Shown here: one piece after another, positions 1 through 7,272 of the stretch
How positions within the stretch are numbered: the stretch's first letter is position 1
How the letters are laid out: every line of letters starts with the position of its first letter
Assembly (NCBI GenBank): GCA_025455765.1
Contig: JALOLX010000082.1
Span: forward strand, 1-13,487
Source of the DNA: Flavobacteriales bacterium
GTDB taxonomy: Bacteria; Bacteroidota; Bacteroidia; Flavobacteriales_F; PHOS-HE28
DNA: 13,487 bases
Direction: 5' to 3'
Position numbers and translations under genes: made by a program
The notes under the pieces: model-generated
The model's database searches: none
What the model was told of the DNA's origin: nothing
Seen by the model: the letters and a program-made list of their open reading frames with translations, nothing else

Positions 1-1
1 C

Positions 2-820
2 GGTGCCACGGTGTACTTCCATCCGGAGATCCGCACCCGCGTGGAAGTGCCCGAAGTACTGGCCGAGCAGCTGGATCCCGCAGAGATCCACACGATCACT
101 GAGGACGATGGAACGGTGCACTACATGCTCAACCGCAAGTCGCCGAACACCACGATCCCCTTCGTAAAGGACAACGAGTTCAACTACTCGTCCATCCTGG
201 GCAAGCTCTTCGGCAACGATGCACGCCGCTACACGTGGATCATCTACATCCTCGTGGTGATCTTCATCATCACTGCGGTGAGCAACGGTGCCAACATCAC
301 CGACGGCGTGGACGGCCTCGCTACAGGGACTTCAGCGATCATCGTCCTAACGCTGGGCATCCTGGCCTATGTGAGCGGCAACATCGTCTTCGCGCACTAC
401 CTCGACATCATGTACATCCCCGGTTCGGGCGAGCTGGCGGTGTTCATCGGTGCATTGCTTGGTGCCTGCATCGGATTCCTCTGGTACAATGCCTATCCCG
501 CGCAGGTCTTCATGGGTGATACCGGTAGTCTGGCGCTCGGCGGGATCATCGCCACGCTGGCCATCCTGGTGCGCAAGGAACTGCTGATCCCTGTGCTCTG
601 CGGCATCTTCCTCGTGGAGAACCTGAGCGTGATGATGCAGGTCTCCTGGTTCAAGTACACGAAGAAGAAGTACGGCGAAGGGCGGAGGATCTTCCTCATG
701 TCGCCGTTGCATCACCACTTCCAGAAGAAGGGCATCCACGAGAGCAAGATCGTATCGCGCTTCTGGATCGTCGGGATCATGTTGGCCGTGCTGTCCATCG
801 TAACCCTCAAGCTGCGTTGA
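2..820 (+). CDS. mraY: MraY, phospho-N-acetylmuramoyl-pentapeptide transferase (5' partial)
   Basis: This integral membrane enzyme transfers phospho-MurNAc-pentapeptide from UDP to undecaprenyl phosphate, giving lipid I. The reading frame is open from the first bases of the window, so the true start and the N-terminal helices, including the aspartate pair of the family, lie upstream. A GTG at 11 is in frame but is not a believable start. Visible family landmarks are NGANITDGVDGLA, then NAYPAQVFMGDTGSLALGG with its conserved aspartate, then PLHHHFQKKG near the C-terminus. About five or six hydrophobic segments alternate with these loops. Before NGAN there is a hydrophilic stretch of about 60 residues; I recall such an insert from Bacteroidota MraY proteins. 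The gene ends TGA at 818-820, which overlaps or abuts the start of murD. The visible part has no sign of damage. Confidence 0.96.
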   Translation, partial: GATVYFHPEIRTRVEVPEVLAEQLDPAEIHTITEDDGTVHYMLNRKSPNTTIPFVKDNEFNYSSILGKLFGNDARRYTWIIYILVVIFIITAVSNGANITDGVDGLATGTSAIIVLTLGILAYVSGNIVFAHYLDIMYIPGSGELAVFIGALLGACIGFLWYNAYPAQVFMGDTGSLALGGIIATLAILVRKELLIPVLCGIFLVENLSVMMQVSWFKYTKKKYGEGRRIFLMSPLHHHFQKKGIHESKIVSRFWIVGIMLAVLSIVTLKLR

Positions 821-825
821 TCAGG

Positions 826-2175
826 ATGACGCAACGGAGCACATATCCCTTGGTGGTGCTGGGTGCGCAGGAGAGCGGCGTGGGTGCTGCGAAGCTCGCC
901 CAGCGCAAGGGCATTGAGGTGTTCGTCAGTGATGCGGGCATCATCAAGCCGGCATACCGCGAAGAGTTGCAGCGGCTCGGCATTCCCTTCGAAGAGCGTG
1001 GCCACACGGCAGAACGCGTGCTCGCGGCACAGGAGATCATCAAGAGCCCGGGCATTCCCGATACCGCATCGTTGGTGGTGGCCGCTGTACAGAAGGGGAT
1101 CCCGGTGATCAGCGAGATCGAGTTCGCTTACCGCTACTGCAACGGACGCATCATCGGCATAACAGGCAGCAACGGCAAGACCACCACGACGCTGCTTACG
1201 CACCACATCCTGCAGCGGGCCGGTGTCAACGTGGCGCTGGGTGGCAATGTGGGCACCAGCTTCGCAGGGCTCATCGCTGAGGGTGATCATGACTGGTATG
1301 TGCTTGAGTTGAGCAGCTTCCAGCTCGATGGCATCCGCACCTTCAAGCCGGATGTCGCCATCCTGCTGAACATCACGCCAGACCACCTCGACCGGTACGC
1401 GTACCGCATGGAGAACTATGTCTCCAGCAAGTTCCGCATTGCGATGAACCAGTCGGCCGACGACCACTTCATCCATTGTGCCGATGATCCTGAGACCGCC
1501 AACTGGCTGTCGGGTCATGCCGTGAAGGCCCAACGCTGGCCCTTCTCCACCGAACGCATCCTGACCCGCGGAGCCTGGCTACAGGACCAGCACATCCACA
1601 TCACCACCGACCAAACCACCTTCCACATGTCCATCATCGAACTCGCGCTCAAAGGCCGCCACAACGTCTACAACTCCATGGCCGCCGGCATTGCCGCCCG
1701 TGTGCTGGAGCTGCGCAATGATGTGGTGCGCGAAAGCCTGAGCGATTTCCAGAACGTGGAGCACCGATTGGAGCATGTGGCCCAGGTGAACGGGGTGGAC
1801 TTCATCAACGACTCGAAGGCCACCAACGTGAACTCCGCGTGGTATGCGCTGGAGAGCATGGACAAGCCCGTGATCTGGGTGGCCGGTGGCGTGGACAAGG
1901 GCAACGACTACGCTTCGTTGTTGCCGCTGGTGAAGGGCAAGGTGAAGGCGCTGGTGTGCCTGGGCAAGGAGAACGAGAAGTTGCACAAGGCCTTCGGTGG
2001 ACTGGTGAAGGATGTGGTGGATGCCGACAGTGCAGAGCAGGCCGTGCTGGCCGCTTACGCGCTCTCGGAGCCGGGTGATGTGGTGCTGCTGAGCCCTGCC
2101 TGCGCCAGCTTCGATCTGTTCGAGAACTACGAGGAACGCGGACGTCGCTTCAAGGCAGCGGTGCGCGCCCTCTGA
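826..2175 (+). CDS. murD: MurD, UDP-N-acetylmuramoyl-L-alanine--D-glutamate ligase
   Basis: This cytoplasmic ligase adds D-glutamate to UDP-MurNAc-L-Ala using ATP. The 449 residues match the usual length and all three Mur ligase domains are present. An N-terminal Rossmann-like UDP-binding domain carries VVLGAQESGVGAA (9-22). The central ATPase has the P-loop GITGSNGKTT (111-120), NITPDHLDRY (182-191), a likely carbamylated lysine in YVSSKFRI (about 202) and GRHNVYN (277-283). The C-terminal domain has HRLE (313-316), NDSKATN (328-334), GGVDKG (354-359) and SPACASFDLF (423-432). I chose ATG 826. An in-frame TTG at 817 would give three more residues and a 4-nt overlap with the mraY stop, but they add nothing conserved. 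No Shine-Dalgarno box is seen. Translation is probably coupled to mraY. Confidence 0.96.
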   Translation: MTQRSTYPLVVLGAQESGVGAAKLAQRKGIEVFVSDAGIIKPAYREELQRLGIPFEERGHTAERVLAAQEIIKSPGIPDTASLVVAAVQKGIPVISEIEFAYRYCNGRIIGITGSNGKTTTTLLTHHILQRAGVNVALGGNVGTSFAGLIAEGDHDWYVLELSSFQLDGIRTFKPDVAILLNITPDHLDRYAYRMENYVSSKFRIAMNQSADDHFIHCADDPETANWLSGHAVKAQRWPFSTERILTRGAWLQDQHIHITTDQTTFHMSIIELALKGRHNVYNSMAAGIAARVLELRNDVVRESLSDFQNVEHRLEHVAQVNGVDFINDSKATNVNSAWYALESMDKPVIWVAGGVDKGNDYASLLPLVKGKVKALVCLGKENEKLHKAFGGLVKDVVDADSAEQAVLAAYALSEPGDVVLLSPACASFDLFENYEERGRRFKAAVRAL

Positions 2176-2187
2176 TCCAGCAACCCC

Positions 2188-2691
2188 ATGGAACACACGA
2201 AGAACAACGCATCCCACCTCCACATCGCTGGTGGTCAGCTGTTGCAGGCGCGGCAGGTGGCGCTGCAGCGTGTGCAGGGTGCGGCGCACAGCCTGGAGCC
2301 GGTGCGCGAGCTCGATGGTGTGCACTACATCAACGACAGCCGCGCCACCTTCCTCGACGCTTCGTTGGCCTCCATCGCAGCGGTGCAGCAACCGATGGTG
2401 TGGATCGCAGGTGCCTGGAGCGACGAGCTCACTGAAGGGCTCACGCAGGAGCTGTTCGGTGATCGCCTGCGCGCCGTGGTGCTCTTCGGTGCAGGCCACG
2501 ACCGCCACGCCTTCAAGGATGGTGGCCGTGTGTTCGTAGCCGATGATGTGCGGATGGCCGCGTTCCTCGCCCGCGAGATCGCGCAGTCCGGTGAAGTGGT
2601 GCTCTTCAGTCCCGCCTGCCCCAGTGGTAACGGCTTTGCCAACTACGAAGAGCGGGGTGTCGAATTCAAACGCGCCGTGAACGACCTCTGA
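2188..2691 (+). CDS. Stand-alone MurD C-terminal-domain paralogue, probably non-catalytic
   Basis: A 167-residue protein that aligns over about residues 33-167 with the C-terminal domain of the MurD encoded just upstream, and has neither UDP-binding nor ATPase domain. Shared landmarks are GVHYINDSRAT (44-54; GVDFINDSKAT in MurD), a VWIAG strand (71-75) and SPACPSGNGFANYEERG (141-157). Several ligand-contact positions differ: HRLE is SLE-type here (no Arg), the Lys of NDSKAT is Arg, the following Asn is Phe, and GGVDKG is replaced by GAWSDE, removing the Lys. The Ser of ACxS and the Phe before xNYEERG are kept. The first 32 residues resemble nothing I know. It begins 12 nt after murD and ends 8 nt before ftsW, with codon use like its neighbours, so it looks like a maintained operon gene rather than debris. 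Its function is unknown; a MurD regulator or partner is only a hypothesis. Confidence 0.85.
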   Translation: MEHTKNNASHLHIAGGQLLQARQVALQRVQGAAHSLEPVRELDGVHYINDSRATFLDASLASIAAVQQPMVWIAGAWSDELTEGLTQELFGDRLRAVVLFGAGHDRHAFKDGGRVFVADDVRMAAFLAREIAQSGEVVLFSPACPSGNGFANYEERGVEFKRAVNDL

Positions 2692-2699
2692 GCAACGTC

Positions 2700-3875
2700 A
2701 TGAGCAACTTGATCCATAAGCTTCGCGGCGATCGCGTGATCTGGATGACGGTCCTGTTCCTGGGACTGATCAGCCTGCTCGCCGTATACAGCTCGATCAG
2801 TTCGCTCGCCTTCAAACGGGAGGGCGGTAGTACGCTTCACTTCCTGTTCAAGCATGGCCTGATGCTGGCCTCCGGTGGTGCCATCATGTACTACGCGTCC
2901 ACCCTGCGCTACACCTATTATTCGCGGCTGTCAATGTTGGCCATACCGGTGACGGCGGGCCTGTTGCTGCTCACGCTGCTGCTCGGTTCCAACATCAACG
3001 ATGCCAGCCGCTGGATCACCATCCCCATCATCAACCAGAGCTTCCAGACGAGCGATCTGGCCAAGGTGGTACTGGTGGTCTACCTCGCCCGCGTCATCGC
3101 CAAACAGAAGGATGAGGAGTGGACCCTGCGCGATGTGGTGGTGAAGCTGATGGTGCCCATTGGCGCGATCTGCGGCTTGATCCTGCCGGCCAACTTCTCC
3201 ACCGCAGCGCTGCTCTTCCTGCTCTGTATGATCATCATGTTCATCGGGCAGGTTCCCATGAAATGGCTCTTCGCCATTGTTGGCCTTGCCGTCGGTGCGT
3301 TCATGCTGCTCATCATGGTGAACGAGGCCTTCGATCTTGGTGTGCTTCCCCGTGTGGAGACCTGGGAGAAGCGGATCTCGAGCTTCGGTGAAGCCGACAG
3401 CGACGCCAACTACCAAGTGGAACACGCCAAGATCGCCATCGCTTCAGGTGGCTTGCTGCCCAATGGCCCCGGTAGCGGAGCCTCGCGCAACTGGCTGCCA
3501 CACCCATACTCCGATATGATCTACGCCTTCATCATCGAAGAGTATGGCAGCATCATCGGAGGGCTGGGCCTGCTGTTGCTCTACCTGATCCTGCTCTTCC
3601 GCTCCGTACGCATCGCGGGTAGGGTGGAAAAGCCCTTTGGTTCGCTCGCTGCGGTGGGCCTCAGCCTCATGCTCGTGCTGCAGGCCATGATCAATATGGC
3701 AGTGGCAGTGAACCTCGTTCCTGTTACCGGTCAACCGCTGCCCTTGGTGAGCATGGGCGGCACCTCCATCTGGTTCACCAGCCTCGCAATAGGCATCGTG
3801 CTCAGCGTGAGCCGCAGCCTCGAAGATCCCATTCCAACCACCGATGAACAGCGCCCCCGCACCGCAGCAGCTTAG
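2700..3875 (+). CDS. ftsW: FtsW, septal peptidoglycan glycosyltransferase (SEDS family)
   Basis: This polytopic membrane protein of the SEDS family polymerises lipid II into glycan strands at the division septum, working with a class B penicillin-binding protein. The 391-residue length is normal. About ten hydrophobic segments are visible, starting near residues 14-32. Family landmarks are NINDASRWITIP (98-109), the extracytoplasmic stretch LPHPYSDMIYAFIIEEYG (266-283), whose Asp272 matches the catalytic aspartate of SEDS proteins, and the signature NLVPVTGQPLPLVSMGGTS (338-356). The start ATG lies 8 nt after the MurD-like gene and the end overlaps the start of murG by 32 nt, implying tight translational coupling. 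The last 20 residues are hydrophilic and presumably cytoplasmic. No damage is seen. Confidence 0.96.
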   Translation: MSNLIHKLRGDRVIWMTVLFLGLISLLAVYSSISSLAFKREGGSTLHFLFKHGLMLASGGAIMYYASTLRYTYYSRLSMLAIPVTAGLLLLTLLLGSNINDASRWITIPIINQSFQTSDLAKVVLVVYLARVIAKQKDEEWTLRDVVVKLMVPIGAICGLILPANFSTAALLFLLCMIIMFIGQVPMKWLFAIVGLAVGAFMLLIMVNEAFDLGVLPRVETWEKRISSFGEADSDANYQVEHAKIAIASGGLLPNGPGSGASRNWLPHPYSDMIYAFIIEEYGSIIGGLGLLLLYLILLFRSVRIAGRVEKPFGSLAAVGLSLMLVLQAMINMAVAVNLVPVTGQPLPLVSMGGTSIWFTSLAIGIVLSVSRSLEDPIPTTDEQRPRTAAA

Positions 3876-4938
3876 GGTGATGATCGCCGGTGGAGGCACC
3901 GGTGGGCACATCTTCCCGGCCATCGCCATCGCCAATGCGGTGCGCGAGCGGGAGGCTGATGCCCAGTTCCTCTTCGTGGGTGCCGAAGGGAAGATGGAAA
4001 TGACCAAGGTGCCTGCTGCTGGCTATCGCATCGAAGGCCTCCCCATCCGCGGCTTCCAGCGTGGCAGCATCGTGAAGAACCTTGCGTTGCCCTGGCTTCT
4101 GGTGCGCAGCATGCTGAAGGCGCGCAGCCTCGTCCGCAACTTCCGTCCGCAGGTGGCCGTGGGTGTGGGCGGATATGCGAGTGGGCCGCTCCTTGCCGCA
4201 GCGCAGCGCATGGGTGTCCCCACGCTGATCCAAGAGCAGAACAGCTTCCCCGGAAAGACCAACATCCACCTGGCGCGCCGTGCGCAGCGCATCTGTGTGG
4301 CCTATGCTGGAATGGAACGCTTCTTCCCCAAGGAGAAGCTGCTGCTCACGGGCAATCCGGTGCGTGCCGAGGTGGTCCGTCTCACCGGCAAGCGTCCCCG
4401 TGGCATGGAACACTTCGGGCTCAACGAAGGCCGTCCCGTGCTCTTCATCACCGGTGGCAGCCTCGGAGCTATCCAGGTGATCTGGCAGACCGGCACACCC
4501 TACTTCGCCCAGGCACGCGCCGCGGTGGAAGCGCTCGGCTACAGCGATTGCAAGGTGCATGAGTTCGTGGACCGCATGGACCTGGCGTATGCCGTGGCCG
4601 ATCTGGTGGTGGCGCGTGCCGGTGCCATCAGTGTCAGTGAGCTCTGCCTCGTGGAGCGTCCGGCCATTCTGGTACCACTGCCCACCGCCGCCGAGGATCA
4701 TCAGACGCACAATGCACGTGCCCTCACCGATCGCGGCGCGGCCGTGTTGCTGCGCGATACCGATGCCGTGGAGCAGCTTGGTGCCAAGGTGCTCGAACTG
4801 ATGCGCGATACCGCAGCCCTCGACCGCTTGCGTACAGCCATTGCAGGCATGGGCACACAGCACGCTGCCGACACCATCGCTGCTGAAGTGATCCGATTGG
4901 CACGCCCCATCCAACTACCAACACGCAACGTCGCCTGA
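3844..4938 (+). CDS. murG: MurG, lipid II synthase, with an internal deletion of about 18 residues
   Basis: This peripheral inner-membrane GT-B glycosyltransferase adds GlcNAc from UDP-GlcNAc to lipid I, giving lipid II. The N-terminal lobe has GGGTGGH (16-22), GVGGYASGP (107-115) and QEQNSFPGKTN (130-140). The C-terminal lobe has GNPVR (170-174), GGSLGA (204-209), ARAGAISVSEL (257-267) and PLPTAAEDHQTHNA (278-291), with UDP-GlcNAc bound between lobes. The oddity is at 4468-4473: GGSLGA is followed directly by IQVIWQTG, where family members carry a helix of about 17-18 residues (usually beginning R-x-x-N). The reading frame is kept. The total of 364 residues looks normal only because of a short N-terminal extension and a C-terminal tail. 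The missing helix follows a glycine loop near the nucleotide site, so activity as written is doubtful. The ATG at 3844 lies inside the end of ftsW. Confidence 0.93.
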   Translation: MNSAPAPQQLRVMIAGGGTGGHIFPAIAIANAVREREADAQFLFVGAEGKMEMTKVPAAGYRIEGLPIRGFQRGSIVKNLALPWLLVRSMLKARSLVRNFRPQVAVGVGGYASGPLLAAAQRMGVPTLIQEQNSFPGKTNIHLARRAQRICVAYAGMERFFPKEKLLLTGNPVRAEVVRLTGKRPRGMEHFGLNEGRPVLFITGGSLGAIQVIWQTGTPYFAQARAAVEALGYSDCKVHEFVDRMDLAYAVADLVVARAGAISVSELCLVERPAILVPLPTAAEDHQTHNARALTDRGAAVLLRDTDAVEQLGAKVLELMRDTAALDRLRTAIAGMGTQHAADTIAAEVIRLARPIQLPTRNVA

Positions 4939-4941
4939 TCC

Positions 4942-6321
4942 ATGAGCACCCTGAGCGGACATCGGTTCTACTTCATCGGCATCGGCGGCATCGGCATGAG
5001 CGGTCTTGCCCGCTACTTCCGTCGCCGGGGAGCCGAAGTGGCCGGCTACGACCGTACGCCCAGTGAGCTCACCAATCAGCTCCAGGCCGAAGGGATCGAG
5101 GTGCAGTTCAGCGAGGATGCCCGCTTGATCCCCGCAGAGTTCCTTGCTGCGCCGCCCGCCGAAGTGATGGTGGTGCGCACACCCGCTGTGCCCACCGCAA
5201 GCCCGCTGTTGAAGTACTGGGAGGACCAGGGTGCTCGCATCCTGAAGCGCGCTGAGGTGCTCGGGATCATCACCCGCGACAAGCCCACCATTGCAGTGGC
5301 GGGCACACACGGCAAGACCACCGTCAGCACCATGATCGCGCACCTGCTCACCGAAGGTGGTGTGCAGTGCAATGCCTTCCTCGGCGGCATCGCCGCGAAC
5401 TACGGCACCAACGTGTTGCTGAACGACAACGCCGTGGTGAACGTGGTGGAGGCCGATGAGTACGATCGGAGCTTCCTGCAACTGTGCCCCACGCAATCGG
5501 TGATCACGGCCATGGATCCCGATCACCTTGACATCTATGGTACGGCAGAGGCGATGTTCGAAGCGTACGCCCAGTTCGCCATCCAATGTGATGGTCCACT
5601 GCTGGTGCATGAACGCATCGCACGCCACTTCACGGACCGCAGCCAGATGCGCACCTATGCACTGGGCAGCAGCGGAGAGCCTTCCGCAGCGCATGTGCGT
5701 GTTGAACAGGGTGCGTACATGTTCGATCTGCACGCTGAGGGACGCGTGATGAAGGATCTGCGCCTGGGCATGCCTGGGCGACATAACGTGGAGAATGCCA
5801 TTGCGGCCTCCACGGTGGCCCTGCGCATGGGTGTGAGCGAGGACCGCTTGCGCGAAGGACTGTCGAACTTCCGCGGGGTGGCCCGCCGCTTCGAGGTGCG
5901 CGTGAACAGTGACAAAGCGGTGTTCATCGATGACTATGCGCACCATCCCAAGGAGCTCGATGCCTGTATCGCCAGTGCACGGGAGCTGCATCCAGGGCGC
6001 CGCATCACCGGTGTGTTCCAGCCCCACCTCTTCAGTCGTACCCGCGACCTGGCAGCTGATTTCGCACGTAGCCTGGCCGCGCTGGATGAACTGATCCTCT
6101 TGGAGATCTATCCCGCACGCGAAGAGCCCATCGCCGGTATCACTTCTTCGTGGCTGCTCGATCAAGTGCCCATGACCAACAAGGTGCTCACCACCCGGGA
6201 TGGTCTGCTGGAGCTCATTGAAGGCCGACACACCGATGTGTTGCTGACCATGGGTGCCGGAGACATCGATCGTGTGGTGCCTGCACTGGAACGCCTCATC
6301 AACCAACGTCACGAACCATGA
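4942..6321 (+). CDS. murC: MurC, UDP-N-acetylmuramate--L-alanine ligase
   Basis: This cytoplasmic ligase adds the first peptide residue, L-alanine, to UDP-MurNAc with ATP. It has 459 residues, the usual size, and is complete. The N-terminal domain has GIGGIGMSGLA (13-23) for the UDP sugar. The ATPase domain has AGTHGKTT (120-127), EADEYDRSFL (170-179), DPDHLDIYG (192-200) and GRHNVENA (279-286). The C-terminal domain has RRFE (315-318), DDYAHHP (330-336) and TMGAGDI (436-442). HGKTT and DDYAHHP separate MurC from MurD, MurE and MurF. The start ATG is 3 nt past the murG stop, and the end overlaps ftsQ through ATGA, so translation is likely coupled on both sides. Ddl, which sits here in many Proteobacteria, is absent between murC and ftsQ. 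Confidence 0.97.
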   Translation: MSTLSGHRFYFIGIGGIGMSGLARYFRRRGAEVAGYDRTPSELTNQLQAEGIEVQFSEDARLIPAEFLAAPPAEVMVVRTPAVPTASPLLKYWEDQGARILKRAEVLGIITRDKPTIAVAGTHGKTTVSTMIAHLLTEGGVQCNAFLGGIAANYGTNVLLNDNAVVNVVEADEYDRSFLQLCPTQSVITAMDPDHLDIYGTAEAMFEAYAQFAIQCDGPLLVHERIARHFTDRSQMRTYALGSSGEPSAAHVRVEQGAYMFDLHAEGRVMKDLRLGMPGRHNVENAIAASTVALRMGVSEDRLREGLSNFRGVARRFEVRVNSDKAVFIDDYAHHPKELDACIASARELHPGRRITGVFQPHLFSRTRDLAADFARSLAALDELILLEIYPAREEPIAGITSSWLLDQVPMTNKVLTTRDGLLELIEGRHTDVLLTMGAGDIDRVVPALERLINQRHEP

Positions 6322-7121
6322 GCAAGTGGAAGCGATACCTCCGTGTGTCCGGCATGCTGCTCGGCGTGCTGGCGATCATCCTGGCCCTCGGCTTCGTGGA
6401 GCGCAATGCCGACCGCACACCCCTGCATGATCTGCAGGTGAAGGTGAGCGGTGCTGAAGGGGTGCGCTTCATCGATGAGGCGAGCGTACGCCGTGAAGTC
6501 CTTGAACAGGGCATCGCCGTGATGGGCACCACCCTCGGTGAAGTGGATGAGACGCGCATCGAGGAGCGACTGCGCAGCATTCCGTGCGTGGCCAAGGCTG
6601 AAGCCTACCATACCATGGACGGTGTGCTGCACGTGAAGGTGGTGCAGCGCAACCCCATCGTACGGGTGATCAACAGCGACGGCACCGGCTTCTACATCGA
6701 TGATGAAGGCTGGACGATGCCCACTGAACTGGCGCATCCCGCCCGCGTGCTGGTCGTCACCGGCCACCTCAACGAACCCGGTGCCCGCGACGGTGTCATC
6801 GACATCTTCAGCACCGACAGCCTCCGCAACCGCTTCCTATCGGACGATATCCATCGCCTCGCCACCTTCATCCGCAGCGAGCCCTTCTGGGATGCGCTGA
6901 TCGATCAGGTGGTGGTGCGTGCCGATGGTCAGTTCGAGCTCATCCCCAAGGTCGGTGGCCAGCGCATTCTCATTGGCGATGGTTCCAACCTTGAACAACG
7001 CTTCGCCAAGCTCCAGCTCTTCTACGCCAAAGGCATGCCCATGACCGACTGGCGCCGCTATGACCGCATCGACCTCCGCTTTGCCGATCAGGTCGTGTGC
7101 ACCGAACGAACAATGCCCTAA
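6318..7121 (+). CDS. ftsQ: FtsQ, divisome protein with POTRA domain
   Basis: A bitopic inner-membrane division protein; in the family it links early cytoplasmic divisome parts to FtsL/FtsB and the periplasmic synthases. It has 267 residues. A short basic cytoplasmic start is followed by one membrane helix at about 10-28. A POTRA-like region at about 36-115 runs from a beta strand (LHDLQVKVSG) through a helical part to VKVVQRNPIVRV. The beta-domain then includes GFYIDDEGWTMP (124-135), a pattern typical of FtsQ. Sequence conservation in FtsQ is low, so the call rests on topology, these short patterns and the murC-ftsQ-ftsA context. The start overlaps the murC stop as ATGA. The stop TAA lies 16 nt before the ftsA start. 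Confidence 0.92.
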   Translation: MSKWKRYLRVSGMLLGVLAIILALGFVERNADRTPLHDLQVKVSGAEGVRFIDEASVRREVLEQGIAVMGTTLGEVDETRIEERLRSIPCVAKAEAYHTMDGVLHVKVVQRNPIVRVINSDGTGFYIDDEGWTMPTELAHPARVLVVTGHLNEPGARDGVIDIFSTDSLRNRFLSDDIHRLATFIRSEPFWDALIDQVVVRADGQFELIPKVGGQRILIGDGSNLEQRFAKLQLFYAKGMPMTDWRRYDRIDLRFADQVVCTERTMP

Positions 7122-7137
7122 ACACCCCCCCAAGACC

Positions 7138-7272
7138 ATGGACCAACACCAAGACATCGTGGCCGGCCTCGACATTGGCACGACCAAGATCGCCTGCATC
7201 GTCGGGCGCAAGAACGAACAAGGCAAGATCGCAACATCCAGAAGACCGTGGAAAGCATCGTTGCTGCGGTGA
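7138..7272 (+). pseudogene. ftsA: ftsA 5' fragment, cut off by a frameshift
   Basis: This 44-codon frame carries the true N-terminus of FtsA. Residues 1-31 read as a normal Bacteroidota FtsA start, including the phosphate-1 ATP-binding loop LDIGTTKIACIVG (11-23) and then GRKNEQGKI. Residues 32-44 are out of frame and stop at TGA 7270-7272. The rest of FtsA continues in another frame from about 7233 (NIQKTVESIV). Between GKI and NIQKTV, family members have about 19 residues, the 1A-domain strand region rich in Gly and Val. Here only two bases separate the two parts, so about 55 bp are missing. The ATG 7138 is preceded by seven C residues and AAGACC, with no Shine-Dalgarno box. See the main ftsA entry and the findings. 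Confidence 0.9.

Noticed and set aside
817..825. TTG at 817 as the murD start, overlapping the mraY stop.
   Set aside because: It adds only three residues with no conservation; ATG at 826 already begins the normal N-terminus.
2188..2691. The MurD-like gene as a fragment of murD separated by a frameshift.
   Set aside because: The upstream murD is already complete with its own C-terminal domain, and the two copies differ at many positions, so this is a separate paralogue.
4915..6312. A 465-codon minus-strand open frame opposite murC, and similar ones opposite murD (1579-2508), murG (3802-4914) and ftsZ (8368-9480).
   Set aside because: All are antisense shadows of conserved genes with low-complexity His/Ala-rich translations and no recognisable domain.
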